Shown: piece after piece, positions 8,728 through 16,778 of the stretch | How the letters are laid out: each line of letters opens with the position of its first letter | Numbering within the stretch: the stretch's first letter is position 1 | Notes under the pieces: model-generated | What the model was told of the DNA's origin: nothing | The model's input: only the letters and a program-made list of their open reading frames with translations | The model's database searches: none | Made by a program: the position numbers and the translations under genes | DNA from: an uncultured Clostridium sp. | Lineage (GTDB): Bacteria; Bacillota_A; Clostridia; TANB77; CAG-508 | Assembly (NCBI GenBank): GCA_947382445.1 | Contig: CANCZH010000011.1 | Location: forward strand, 1 to 32,672 | Length of the DNA stretch: 32,672 nucleotides | Direction: 5' to 3'

Positions 8728-9087
8728 ATGAGTAATAAAGAAAAGCAATTAGAATTATATGAAAAAATAACAGAAAGCAGTTCTTTAAAAGAAGTACAAA
8801 ATTATATAAACCAAGTAAATGAAATAAGAGGATTTAATAGCCAAGAAGTTACTAAAACAATGTTGCTACTAACAGAGGAAATTGGGGAATTAGCAAAAGC
8901 TATTAGAAAAGAAGCAACAGACATGGCAACAGATGTAAACAAAGACTATAATTATGATACAGTGGAAAGCGAAGTTTCAGATGTTTTTTATGTATTATCA
9001 TGTGTATGTAATAAATTAAATATTGATATTTTTTCAGCATTAAAAACAAAAGAAAGAAAAAATATAGACAGAACATGGAAAAAATAA
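8728..9087 (+). CDS. MazG-type nucleotide pyrophosphohydrolase
   Basis: This 119-residue all-alpha protein carries the MazG-fold metal-binding signature: EEIGE at residues 50-54 in TMLLLTEEIGELAKAIRKEA, and a second acidic motif in ESEVSDVFYVLSCVCNKLNI (E82, D85). Such enzymes hydrolyse NTPs or dNTPs to the monophosphate and pyrophosphate, often as house-cleaning enzymes; the exact substrate cannot be told. Its size matches the single-domain RS21-C6-like group rather than full-length MazG. AGGAG is 11 bases before the start. It lies 70 bases after the deleted remnant and may use the promoter at 8385. Confidence 0.85.
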   Translation: MSNKEKQLELYEKITESSSLKEVQNYINQVNEIRGFNSQEVTKTMLLLTEEIGELAKAIRKEATDMATDVNKDYNYDTVESEVSDVFYVLSCVCNKLNIDIFSALKTKERKNIDRTWKK

Positions 9088-9093
9088 AATGAA

Positions 9094-9126
9094 TAACTTG
9101 AGATTGCAATTTGCAACCTCAAGTTA
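9094..9126 (-). terminator. Shared hairpin terminator between converging mazG-like and asnB genes
   Basis: TAACTTGAG (9094-9102) pairs with CTCAAGTTA (9118-9126), with an extra inner TTGC/GCAA pairing. On the minus strand it is followed by a T-rich tract (TTCATTTTATTTTTT), so it best serves asnB, but it could also stop plus-strand transcription. Confidence 0.7.
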
Positions 9127-9143
9127 TAAAAAAACTTAAATTG

Positions 9144-10988
9144 TTATAACTCAATTTTAGGATTATATTTCTCAAGCCACATATTAACCTGACAAAGATA
9201 TGCCATAAGCTGAGGGCCAGTCATAAGTTGACCAAACCAAGGTCTAGTAAAAGCAGAACCATCAGTTTCTAAAATTTCTCTAATATAAGATTCATTTAAA
9301 ATATTTTTAATTGGACTATCTGGACGTTCCAGAATATTACTTAAATTCTCTTTAACAGCATTTAAATAAGTAGGATTATGAGTCTTAGGATATGGACTTT
9401 TCTTTCTTTCAACAATTTCTTCTGGTAAAATATCTTTTACAACATATCTAAGCAATCCTTTTTCTCTACCATTTAAAGCTTTTATTTCCCAAGGAACATT
9501 CCACATATACTGAACCAAACGATAATCGCAAAATGGAACTCTTACCTCAAGCCCCGAAGCCATAGACATTCTATCAGTTCTATCAAGCAATGTTTGCATC
9601 CACCAATTTAAAGTCAAATAAGAAATTTTCCTTTTTTCAGCAGTTTCTTTTGAATCAGATTCTAAAAATTCAATTTCATTTAAAGCTTGATTATACCTGC
9701 AATCGATATAATCTTTCAAATTCAATTTTGAACCAATAGATGGATTAAGTAATTTCTGTCTTTCAGAAATAGCAATAGACCAAGGAAAAGTATTGCTTTT
9801 TAAAGCATCGTCGCGGAAAAACCATGGATAACCAGCAAAAATTTCATCTGAACATTCGCCAGATAAAACAACACTAACATCTTTTTTAATCTCTTTGCAG
9901 AACAAATACATAGAAGAATCAACGTCAGCCATACCAGGCATATCTCTTGCAATCATAGCATTTTCTAAATATTTAGCAAGCTCAGGAGTATCTAATACAA
10001 TTCTAGAATGCTTGCAACCAAAATTATCAACCATAAGTTTTATAAATTCATCATCAGAATTAGGTTGAAAATCAGATTTTTTAAAATTAATATCATTATC
10101 TACATAGTCAACAGAGAAAGTTTTAAATTTCTCAGGTTCAGTTTTAAAATACTTACTAGCATAAGCAGTAATAATACTAGAATCTAGACCACCTGAAAGC
10201 ATCATACCTAAAGGAACATCAGAGACAAGTTGCCTAGAAATGCTATCTTCTAAATAATAACGGATTTTCTCACAAGTTTCATCAAAATTATCAAGATGAG
10301 GCTTTGTTTCAATTTTAAAATACTGTTCCATTTTTAAGCCGTTCATATCAAACACAGCAAAATAACCAGGTTTAAGTTCAAAAATATCTTTAAAAGGAGT
10401 AAGACCAGGAGTATGAGCTGGGCCAACTCCAAACAACTCATAAATGCCATAATCATCAACAATAGCAGAAACACTAGGATGTTTTAAAACAGATTTTATT
10501 TCTGAACCAAAAATAAAATTATTATTCTTAAAAGTATAAAAAAATGGTTTTATACCAAAATGGTCACGAGCCATAAAAAGTTCTTTTTTACAAGAATCCC
10601 AAACTGCAAAAGAAAAAATACCATTTAAAAATTTCGGTAAATCATATCCAAAATGTATATATGCTTTAAGTAAAACTTCAGTATCACAATGTCCATCAAA
10701 AGAAAAGCCATTTTCCAAAAGAATATTTCTCAATTCTTTTGAATTATAAATTTGACCGTTATATACAATAGTATAAGTATTTCCTTGAAATTTGAAATTC
10801 ATTGGTTGCTTACCATTATCAGGGTCAATAACAATTAATCTTTTATGTCCAAGATTAACATTAGTATCTAAAAACAATCCATCTTCATCAGGACCACGTG
10901 AAGATAGAGTTTCATACATATCACTAATAACATTATAATCATTGGAAATATCTTTATTATAATTTACAATTCCACAAAAGCCACACAT
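9144..10988 (-). CDS. asnB: Asparagine synthase (glutamine-hydrolysing)
   Basis: This 614-residue enzyme makes asparagine from aspartate, glutamine and ATP in the cytosol. Cys2 of MCGFCGIV is the class II glutamine amidotransferase nucleophile, exposed after Met removal. The glutaminase domain spans about residues 1-200, with RGPDEDG at 31-37 and YNGQIYN near 77. The synthetase domain has the PP-loop SGGLDS at 265-270 and ends with an RVPFCDYRLVQYMW segment. The length suits the single-gene AsnB form of Firmicutes. A strong AGGAGG precedes the ATG at 10988. It is divergent from typA; its own promoter is not clear. A hairpin at 9094-9126 closes it. Confidence 0.96.
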   Translation of the reverse strand: MCGFCGIVNYNKDISNDYNVISDMYETLSSRGPDEDGLFLDTNVNLGHKRLIVIDPDNGKQPMNFKFQGNTYTIVYNGQIYNSKELRNILLENGFSFDGHCDTEVLLKAYIHFGYDLPKFLNGIFSFAVWDSCKKELFMARDHFGIKPFFYTFKNNNFIFGSEIKSVLKHPSVSAIVDDYGIYELFGVGPAHTPGLTPFKDIFELKPGYFAVFDMNGLKMEQYFKIETKPHLDNFDETCEKIRYYLEDSISRQLVSDVPLGMMLSGGLDSSIITAYASKYFKTEPEKFKTFSVDYVDNDINFKKSDFQPNSDDEFIKLMVDNFGCKHSRIVLDTPELAKYLENAMIARDMPGMADVDSSMYLFCKEIKKDVSVVLSGECSDEIFAGYPWFFRDDALKSNTFPWSIAISERQKLLNPSIGSKLNLKDYIDCRYNQALNEIEFLESDSKETAEKRKISYLTLNWWMQTLLDRTDRMSMASGLEVRVPFCDYRLVQYMWNVPWEIKALNGREKGLLRYVVKDILPEEIVERKKSPYPKTHNPTYLNAVKENLSNILERPDSPIKNILNESYIREILETDGSAFTRPWFGQLMTGPQLMAYLCQVNMWLEKYNPKIEL

Positions 10989-11038
10989 AAAAACCTCCTA
11001 CAATAAATATATTAAATCAATTTCAAAATATTCATAAT

Positions 11039-11067
11039 TTGACAAAGTATACAAAAAGTAATATAAT
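11039..11067 (+). promoter_or_regulatory. Consensus sigma-A promoter for typA
   Basis: A perfect TTGACA (11039-11044), a 17-base spacer and a perfect TATAAT (11062-11067). Transcription should start near 11074, giving a 5' leader of about 60 bases that includes the GC-rich hairpin at 11087. Confidence 0.85.
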
Positions 11068-11083
11068 ATTTAAGAAATTTTAA

Positions 11084-11105
11084 GGAGGGCGTAGAATCTA
11101 CGCCC
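11084..11105 (+). promoter_or_regulatory. GC-rich leader hairpin overlapping a GGAGG, upstream of typA
   Basis: GGGCGTAG (11087-11094) pairs with CTACGCCC (11098-11105) across a 3-base loop, a very stable stem for this AT-rich sequence. It begins inside an AAGGAGGG tract that would be a perfect ribosome site, but no start codon follows at suitable distance. typA itself has only a weaker AGGGGA. It might act as an RNA stability element or attenuator. Confidence 0.5.
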
Positions 11106-11136
11106 TAATAACGTGTAAAAAGATAGGGGATTAAAA

Positions 11137-12957
11137 ATGAATAATGAGAAAATAAGAAACGTAGCAATTATTGCACACGTTGACCATGGAAAAACAACAC
11201 TAGTTGATGCAATGCTTAGACAAAGTGGAATATTTAGAGATAACGAACAAGTATCAGAAAGAGTAATGGACTCAAATGACCTAGAAAAAGAAAGAGGAAT
11301 AACAATTCTTTCAAAAAACACAGCAGTACAATATAAAGATATAAAAATCAATATAGTAGATACTCCAGGACATGCTGACTTTGGAGGAGAAGTTGAACGT
11401 GTACTTAAAATGGTAGATGGAGTTGTTTTATTAGTAGATGCTTTTGAAGGAGCAATGCCACAAACAAGAGAAGTTTTAAAGAAATCATTAGCATTAAATC
11501 TAAAACCAATAGTAGTTATAAACAAAATAGATAGACCAGGAGCAAGACCAGAAAAAGTTGTAGACGAAGTACTAGATTTATTTATTGAATTAAATGCAAA
11601 TGATGACCAATTAGATTTTCCAGTTGTATATGCATCAGGAAAACAAGGAATTGCAACTATGGATTTAAATAAGCAAGGAGAAAACTTAGAATGCTTATTT
11701 GAAACAATAGTAAACACAATAAGTGCACCAAATTGCGACCAAGATGGACCAATGCAAATGCTAGTTTCAAATATAGATTATGACGATTATATTGGTAGAA
11801 TTGCAGTAGGTAGAGTAGAAAGAGGAATTGTAAAACTTGGAATGCCAGTTACAATATGCAAAAAAGAAGATAAAACAGAAACAGCAAGAGTAACAAAATT
11901 ATATACATACGATGGATTAAAAAGAGTTGAAGTAGAAGAAGCGACAGCAGGAGATATTATTTGTCTTTCTGGTATAGCCGATATAAATATTGGAGAAACA
12001 ATATGTGATTATGAACACCCAGAAAAAATACCATTTGTAGATATAGATGAACCAACAGTATCTATGACATTTAGTGTAAACAATGGACCTTTAGCAGGAC
12101 GTGAAGGAGAATTCATAACATCAAGACATATTAGAGATAGATTATTTAAAGAGCTAGATAGAAATGTTTCATTAAGAGTGAAAGAAACAGATTCACCAGA
12201 TTCTTTTGAAGTTTCAGGAAGAGGAGAGCTTCATTTATCAGTATTAATTGAGACAATGAGAAGAGAGGGATTTGAACTATTAGTTTCAAGACCTAAAGTT
12301 ATAATAAAAGAAATAGATGGAGTTAAATGTGAACCAATTGAAAGATTAGTTGTAAATGTTCCAGATGATTGTATAGGTAATGTTATAGAAAAACTAGGAA
12401 GAAGAAAAGCAGAAATGGTAAACATGGAACCAGCAGAAGAAGGACACACAAAAGTAGAATTTAAAATTCCTGCAAGAGGACTTATAGGATATAGAACAGA
12501 ATTCCTAACAGATACAAAAGGAAATGGAACAATGAACTCTATATTTGATTCATACGAACCATTCAAAGGTGAAGTGGTGTCAAGAGTTAGAGGAACAATA
12601 ATTGCATTTGAGGCTGGAAAATCAATTACTTATGGATTATACAATGCACAAGACAAAGGTGATTTATTCATCGGACCAGGTGTTGAAGTGTATGAAGGAA
12701 TGATAGTTGGTATAAATTCAAGGTCAGAAGATTTAGCTATAAATGTATGTAAAGAAAAACACTTAACAAATACTAGAGCTTCAGGTTCAGATGAAGCATT
12801 AAGACTAGTGCCACCAATTCAAATGAGCTTAGAAAAAGCAATTGAATTTATTCAAGATGATGAACTAGTTGAAATAACACCCAAAAATATTAGATTAAGA
12901 AAGAAAATATTAGATTCAAAAGAAAGAGAAAGAGCAGCACGTAATTCTAATAAATAA
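11137..12957 (+). CDS. typA: Ribosome-associated translational GTPase TypA/BipA
   Basis: TypA is an EF-G-like GTPase that acts on ribosomes in assembly and stress adaptation. The 606-residue length is normal. The GTPase domain has G1 HVDHGKTT (residues 14-21), the G2 region in ERGITILSKNTAV, G3 DTPGH (75-79) and G4 NKID (129-132). EF-G-like domains II, III and V follow, including SGRGELHLSVLIE and the TypA-specific C-terminal region with FRTEFLT-like GYRTEFLTDTKGNGTMNS. The start has AGGGGA upstream and a consensus promoter at 11039. It is monocistronic as far as visible, followed by a long inverted repeat. Confidence 0.97.
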   Translation: MNNEKIRNVAIIAHVDHGKTTLVDAMLRQSGIFRDNEQVSERVMDSNDLEKERGITILSKNTAVQYKDIKINIVDTPGHADFGGEVERVLKMVDGVVLLVDAFEGAMPQTREVLKKSLALNLKPIVVINKIDRPGARPEKVVDEVLDLFIELNANDDQLDFPVVYASGKQGIATMDLNKQGENLECLFETIVNTISAPNCDQDGPMQMLVSNIDYDDYIGRIAVGRVERGIVKLGMPVTICKKEDKTETARVTKLYTYDGLKRVEVEEATAGDIICLSGIADINIGETICDYEHPEKIPFVDIDEPTVSMTFSVNNGPLAGREGEFITSRHIRDRLFKELDRNVSLRVKETDSPDSFEVSGRGELHLSVLIETMRREGFELLVSRPKVIIKEIDGVKCEPIERLVVNVPDDCIGNVIEKLGRRKAEMVNMEPAEEGHTKVEFKIPARGLIGYRTEFLTDTKGNGTMNSIFDSYEPFKGEVVSRVRGTIIAFEAGKSITYGLYNAQDKGDLFIGPGVEVYEGMIVGINSRSEDLAINVCKEKHLTNTRASGSDEALRLVPPIQMSLEKAIEFIQDDELVEITPKNIRLRKKILDSKERERAARNSNK

Positions 12958-12973
12958 TTTAAAATATCATAAA

Positions 12974-13122
12974 CAATTAGCTGAAAAATATTATATAAAA
13001 ACTGCGTAGCGACCAAATGAGCAAGTTTATACTTGCGAATGCGATTGGTTGCAACTTACATAATATTAAAATAAGAAAGTTGCAACCAACAAAGTTTTTA
13101 AATAATATATTTCAGCTAATTG
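12974..13122. repeat. Long inverted-repeat element with nested, mutually exclusive hairpins
   Basis: A 30-base arm (12974-13003, starting CAATTAGCTGAAAA) is matched by its near-perfect reverse complement at 13093-13122 (ending TTTCAGCTAATTG). Weaker complementarity extends outwards to about 12952 and 13145. Inside, TTGGTTGCAACTT (13045-13057) is perfectly complementary to AAGTTGCAACCAA (13077-13089). The same TTGGTTGC can instead pair with GCGACCAA (13009-13016), enclosing a GCAAGT/ACTTGC hairpin (13021-13036). It lies between typA and trmR and contains no credible ORF. A MITE-like element or a structured terminator region are the main options. Confidence 0.75.
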
Positions 13123-13168
13123 CTTATAAATATTTAAAATTAATAATATCTAATTTTAGGAGATAAAA

Positions 13169-13762
13169 ATGTTTAATGATAAAGAATTAGAAATAGTAAA
13201 ACAAAGAGCATTAGAAAATCACATTCCAATTTTAATGGATGATACACTAGAAAAAATAGAAGAAATATTAAAACAAGAAAAGCCAAAAAGAATATTAGAA
13301 ATAGGAACAGCAGTAGGATATTCAGCAAGCATGTTTGCAAAATTTACAGATGAAGATTGTATTATAGATACAATTGAAATAAGTGAAGAAAGAGCAGAAG
13401 AAGCAAAACAAAATGTAAAAAAAATAGGAGTAGAAGACAGAATAAACATAATGGTTGGAAATGCAGTAGAAATATTACCTAGCCTAAATGAAACATACGA
13501 TATTGTATTTATTGATGCTGCAAAGGGAAAATATCCAATATTTTTACAAGAAGGACTAAGAATGGTAAAAAATGACGGATTAATTTTAGCAGATAATATC
13601 TTATATAAAGGCTATGTTATGAGTGATTATAATGAACATAAACAACGTACAGCAGTAAGACATTTACGTGAATATATAAAAGAAATAACAGAAAATGAAA
13701 ATTGTGAATCTGAAATATTAGAAATTGGAGATGGACTAAGCATAACAAGAGTAAGAAAATAA
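13169..13762 (+). CDS. trmR: tRNA 5-hydroxyuridine O-methyltransferase TrmR (YrrM-like)
   Basis: This 197-residue class I SAM-dependent O-methyltransferase belongs to the catechol-O-methyltransferase-like family. The SAM-binding loop is EIGTAVGYSA (residues 44-53), the metal-binding acidic positions are in VFIDAAKGKY (D116) and ADNILYKG (D142-N143). Bacillus YrrM/TrmR methylates 5-hydroxyuridine at tRNA position 34 to 5-methoxyuridine. The specific assignment is strengthened by the U32/TrhP gene at 15471, which makes the hydroxyuridine substrate; Bacillus keeps these genes together. AGGAG lies before ATG 13169. A generic small-molecule O-methyltransferase remains possible. Confidence 0.85.
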   Translation: MFNDKELEIVKQRALENHIPILMDDTLEKIEEILKQEKPKRILEIGTAVGYSASMFAKFTDEDCIIDTIEISEERAEEAKQNVKKIGVEDRINIMVGNAVEILPSLNETYDIVFIDAAKGKYPIFLQEGLRMVKNDGLILADNILYKGYVMSDYNEHKQRTAVRHLREYIKEITENENCESEILEIGDGLSITRVRK

Positions 13763-13765
13763 AAC

Positions 13766-13794
13766 TTTACGTAAACCTATAAATATGCTACAAT
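13766..13794 (+). promoter_or_regulatory. Sigma-A-type promoter for the gene at 13827
   Basis: TTTACG (13766-13771), a 17-base spacer and TACAAT (13789-13794) start right after the trmR stop. The -10 lies inside the longest frame of the next gene, which supports placing its start at ATG 13827. Confidence 0.55.
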
Positions 13795-13826
13795 TAAAAG
13801 TATCAAATAATATGGAGGTGCATAGC

Positions 13827-14306
13827 ATGATAAACGTTTTACGGAAAGTTGGCCAACGGCTAAAATTGGTTCAAAAGGAAGTACCAGAAGATGTTATAAG
13901 GTATTTGGAATCAGTATATGATATGCAGACAGTGTATAAAAAGCATATTAAAGATCCAAGAAATTCACTTAATGCAGTTGTTAATGACTATCTTCATGAG
14001 CAAGGTTTTTGGAGAATTACCGAAGAGGTAAAAAGCCTAAAGCCAATAGCTGATACTTCAGTAAAGGATATGAGTAACGTGTTTTTGCTTAGATTATATT
14101 TTGGCGAATACAAAGGCATATATTGCTATGGTTTGTCAGGATTCATAAAAAGAGGCAAAAAGTGGCAGTATATAGGAAAGTATGGAAAATATATTTTTAC
14201 CAGATTGCCAAGAACAGATGAACTCATTATACACTTTACCGATGAAGATGGAAACACTCACAAAAGAGAATGTAAAGGTATTAGAGATTTTTATTACCAA
14301 TACTAA
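13827..14306 (+). CDS. Unknown protein with foreign-looking codon use
   Basis: ATG 13827 is chosen because GGAGGTG lies six bases upstream (13814-13820); an in-frame ATG at 13785 overlaps the promoter. The 159-residue product is soluble, basic at the N-terminus (INVLRKVGQRLKLVQKEVPE) and beta-rich in the C-terminal half (FGEYKGIYCYGLSGFIKRGK). I do not recognise a family. Codon use differs from the neighbours: two in-frame CGG codons in the first 13 codons, more G- and C-ending codons and fewer A-rich runs. It sits alone with its own promoter between core genes, which suggests recent acquisition. Only the beta-CASP gene at 18609 shares this composition. Confidence 0.7.
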   Translation: MINVLRKVGQRLKLVQKEVPEDVIRYLESVYDMQTVYKKHIKDPRNSLNAVVNDYLHEQGFWRITEEVKSLKPIADTSVKDMSNVFLLRLYFGEYKGIYCYGLSGFIKRGKKWQYIGKYGKYIFTRLPRTDELIIHFTDEDGNTHKRECKGIRDFYYQY

Positions 14307-14336
14307 AAGCACCGAAAGTGAAGTTTTCTTCACACA

Positions 14337-14377
14337 AAAAAGAGGTCACTTATCTAAAAAGTAAGTGACCTCTTTGA
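14337..14377 (-). terminator. Hairpin terminator between converging genes (mainly for ppaC)
   Basis: A perfect 14-bp stem AAAGAGGTCACTTA (14339-14352) pairs with TAAGTGACCTCTTT (14362-14375). On the minus strand it is followed by CTTTTTTG, a good termination tract for ppaC. It may also end the plus-strand gene at 13827. Confidence 0.82.
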
Positions 14378-14389
14378 TATATTAATAAA

Positions 14390-15310
14390 TTAAACATTAG
14401 CAGTTAAAACAGGAATAACTTGTTTCTTTCTAGAAACAACACCTGGTAAAAATGCTGTATTATTTTCTAATGTAACAGAAAAAGATTTTTCAACTAAATC
14501 TGTACGTGAACCAAAAGCTATTACTTGAGAATTGCTATTAATAATATCAGTAATTAAAAATACATTTAAATCTAAATTTAAATCTTCAATTTCTTGTTTT
14601 AAAGCATCTTCTAATCTATCTTTTCTAGTCATAACATCATCTATATCAGCAGTATTAACTTGAGCAACTTTTGTTTTTACAACATCACCTAAAGTAAACA
14701 ATTTACCATCTAAATTCAATAATTCTTTTTCAGAGAAAGAAGATAAATCAGTTCCAGCCTTAAGCATAGCTAAACCATATGTATTAATATCTGTATTTGA
14801 GATTTTAGCTAAATTCTCAGCAACTTCTTTATCAAAACTTGTACAAGTTGGTGATTTGAAAAGTAAAGTATCGGAGATAATAGCACTTAACATTAAACCA
14901 GCGATATCAGCAGGTATAGTAACATTATTTTGTACAAATAACTTATAAAGAATAGTGCAAGTACAACCAACTGGCTCAGCATAATAGTATAAAGGTTCAG
15001 AAACTTTAAAATCCATTGTATGATGGTCAACAACCATATAAACATGAGCTTTTTCTCTATTATCAACTGATTGAGCAGCCTCATTATGGTCTACTAATAT
15101 AACAGTATCATTTTCACTTACAGAATCTAATAACTCAGGAGCACCAATTTTAAAGTGATTTAAAGCATATTCTGTTTCTTTATTAATATTACCAAGTCTA
15201 CGAGGCTCAGCAACCTTTCCTAATTTTGTTTGTAAATAAGCCATAGCAATAGAAGATGCTATAGAATCTGTATCAGGACTTTTATGTCCAAAAACTAATA
15301 TTTTTTCCAT
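14390..15310 (-). CDS. ppaC: Manganese-dependent inorganic pyrophosphatase (family II)
   Basis: This DHH-family enzyme hydrolyses pyrophosphate to phosphate in the cytosol and pulls biosynthetic reactions forward. ATG 15310 gives 306 residues, the family norm, and is preceded by AAAGGAAT; a longer frame to 15400 lacks support and covers the promoter. Metal ligands are His9, Asp13 and Asp15 in FGHKSPDTDS, Asp74 in LVDHNEAAQ and the DHH motif at 95-97 in VVDHHTMDF. The C-terminal DHHA2 domain ends with PGVVSRKKQVIPVL, whose SRKKQ is the substrate-binding signature. No CBS regulatory insert is present, so this is the short, unregulated form. It is monocistronic with a promoter at 15359-15387. 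Confidence 0.96.
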   Translation of the reverse strand: MEKILVFGHKSPDTDSIASSIAMAYLQTKLGKVAEPRRLGNINKETEYALNHFKIGAPELLDSVSENDTVILVDHNEAAQSVDNREKAHVYMVVDHHTMDFKVSEPLYYYAEPVGCTCTILYKLFVQNNVTIPADIAGLMLSAIISDTLLFKSPTCTSFDKEVAENLAKISNTDINTYGLAMLKAGTDLSSFSEKELLNLDGKLFTLGDVVKTKVAQVNTADIDDVMTRKDRLEDALKQEIEDLNLDLNVFLITDIINSNSQVIAFGSRTDLVEKSFSVTLENNTAFLPGVVSRKKQVIPVLTANV

Positions 15311-15358
15311 ATCTAATATTCCTTTCTTACGTAATAAAATCTTTTTAAAACTGGAAAT

Positions 15359-15387
15359 ATAATATAATATTTTTACAATTAAATCAA
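15359..15387 (-). promoter_or_regulatory. Sigma-A-type promoter for ppaC
   Basis: On the minus strand TTGATT (15387-15382), 17 bases and TATTAT (15364-15359) lie about 50 bases before the ppaC start. Confidence 0.55.
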
Positions 15388-15407
15388 TACTATTTTTCAC
15401 ATATTCA

Positions 15408-15436
15408 TTGTAAAATATAGTGATTCATGATATATT
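15408..15436 (+). promoter_or_regulatory. Sigma-A-type promoter for the U32 gene
   Basis: TTGTAA (15408-15413), a 17-base spacer and TATATT (15431-15436), 34 bases before the start of the U32 gene; divergent from the ppaC promoter. Confidence 0.5.
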
Positions 15437-15470
15437 AATAAATACATAAATTTGGAAAGGAAGAATTTAT

Positions 15471-16703
15471 ATGAAAAAAATTGAACTATTAGCACCAGCA
15501 GGTTCTTTTGAAAAAGCAAAAATTGCTTTTTTATATGGAGCAGACGCAGTATATATGGGAACAAAAAGCTTATCACTTAGAACAAGAGTAAATGTAGAAG
15601 ACGATGACTTGGCTAAAACAATAGAGTATGCTCACAAAATTGGAAAAAGAGTACATGTGGCTTTAAATATATTCGCATGGGATGAAAAATATGAAGAAGT
15701 AATTAAAGCAGCAAAAGAATTAGAAAAACTCAAACCAGATGGAATAATCGCGTCAGATGGTGGTGTAATAGAAATACTAAAACAATATGCACCAAGTGTT
15801 GATATTCATATAAGTACACAAGCAAATGTAATTAGTTATCATAACGCCAATTTCTGGCATAATAATGGAGCTAAAAGAGTTATTCTTGGAAGAGAATTAA
15901 ATAAAGAACAAATAAAAGAAATAATTAAAAATAAACATGAAAACTTAGAAGTAGAAATATTTGGCCACGGAGCTTTATGCTGGGGATATTCAGGAAGATG
16001 TTTTTTAAGTGATTTTCTAAATGGAAGAAGTGCAAACTTAGGAGATTGTGCACAAAGTTGTAGATGGGCATATAATGTATACCTAGAAGAAAAAAATAAT
16101 CCTGGAAATCTAATGCAAATAGAAGATGATGAAAACGGAACATATATACTGTCTTCAAAAGATTTATGCTTAATAAAAGAAATACCAGAAATAATAGAAA
16201 TGGGAATAGATAGTTTAAAAATTGAAGGAAGACTAAAAACAGAATATTATTTGGCATCTGTAATAAATGCATACCGAAATGCAATTGATGATTATATGAA
16301 AGATCCAGAAAACTATGATTATACAAAATATTTGAAAGAACTTGAAAAAACAAAAACAAGAGGTCTAACAACATTTTATTTCAACAGTAGAGATAATAAA
16401 GACTTTCAAGAATACGAGGGAAAACAATATAACTCTCATTACGAATTTGGTGGAAAAGTAATATCACAAGAAAACGAAAAAACAATTATAGAAATAAAAA
16501 ACAAATTAAGCATTGGCGATGAAATGGAAATAATAATCCCAGGACAAATAGAAACAGAAAAATTCACAATTGAAAATTTATGGGATATAGAAACAGACGA
16601 ACCAATAGAAACAGTAAATCCAGGAAAAGCAGAGCAAAAAGTAAAAATGGTATTACCAATAAAAGTAGAATCAAACTGGATTTTAAGAAGAAAAAAACAA
16701 TAA
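15471..16703 (+). CDS. trhP: Peptidase U32-family tRNA hydroxylation protein (TrhP-like)
   Basis: The 410-residue protein matches the U32 family, now known in several bacteria to hydroxylate U34 of tRNA using prephenate (TrhP; YrrN/YrrO in Bacillus) rather than to act as a protease. The U32 signature is VEIFGHGALCWGYSGRCFLS at residues 161-180. Cys170, Cys177, Cys193, Cys197 and Cys233 are candidates for the iron-sulfur ligands. Other family blocks are LLAPAGSFEKA at the N-terminus, HISTQANV (113-120) and LKIEGRLKTEYY. The trmR gene two genes upstream would methylate its product. AAAGGAAG precedes the ATG. Whether it is the TrhP1- or TrhP2-type paralogue is not clear. Confidence 0.88.
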   Translation: MKKIELLAPAGSFEKAKIAFLYGADAVYMGTKSLSLRTRVNVEDDDLAKTIEYAHKIGKRVHVALNIFAWDEKYEEVIKAAKELEKLKPDGIIASDGGVIEILKQYAPSVDIHISTQANVISYHNANFWHNNGAKRVILGRELNKEQIKEIIKNKHENLEVEIFGHGALCWGYSGRCFLSDFLNGRSANLGDCAQSCRWAYNVYLEEKNNPGNLMQIEDDENGTYILSSKDLCLIKEIPEIIEMGIDSLKIEGRLKTEYYLASVINAYRNAIDDYMKDPENYDYTKYLKELEKTKTRGLTTFYFNSRDNKDFQEYEGKQYNSHYEFGGKVISQENEKTIIEIKNKLSIGDEMEIIIPGQIETEKFTIENLWDIETDEPIETVNPGKAEQKVKMVLPIKVESNWILRRKKQ

Positions 16704-16707
16704 AAAG

Positions 16708-16736
16708 TTTACAATAATTTAAAAATATAATATAAT
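16708..16736 (+). promoter_or_regulatory. Sigma-A promoter for lysS
   Basis: TTTACA (16708-16713), a 17-base spacer and a perfect TATAAT (16731-16736), immediately after the U32 gene stop and 42 bases before the lysS start. Confidence 0.72.
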
Positions 16737-16778
16737 AAAAACATTGATTTAATTGAGAATATGGAAGGAAGAATTACT

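Noticed and set aside
11070..11717. Minus-strand frame of 215 codons opposite typA
   Set aside because: Ser/Thr-rich mirror of the conserved GTPase domain; no family resemblance and no ribosome site.
12974..13122. CRISPR or simple terminator interpretation of the typA-trmR inverted repeat
   Set aside because: There are no regularly spaced direct repeats, and the arms are far longer than in a terminator and lack a clear terminal T-run.
14182..14364. Plus-strand 60-codon frame overlapping the end of the gene at 13827
   Set aside because: It is out of frame with a supported gene and runs into the terminator hairpin.
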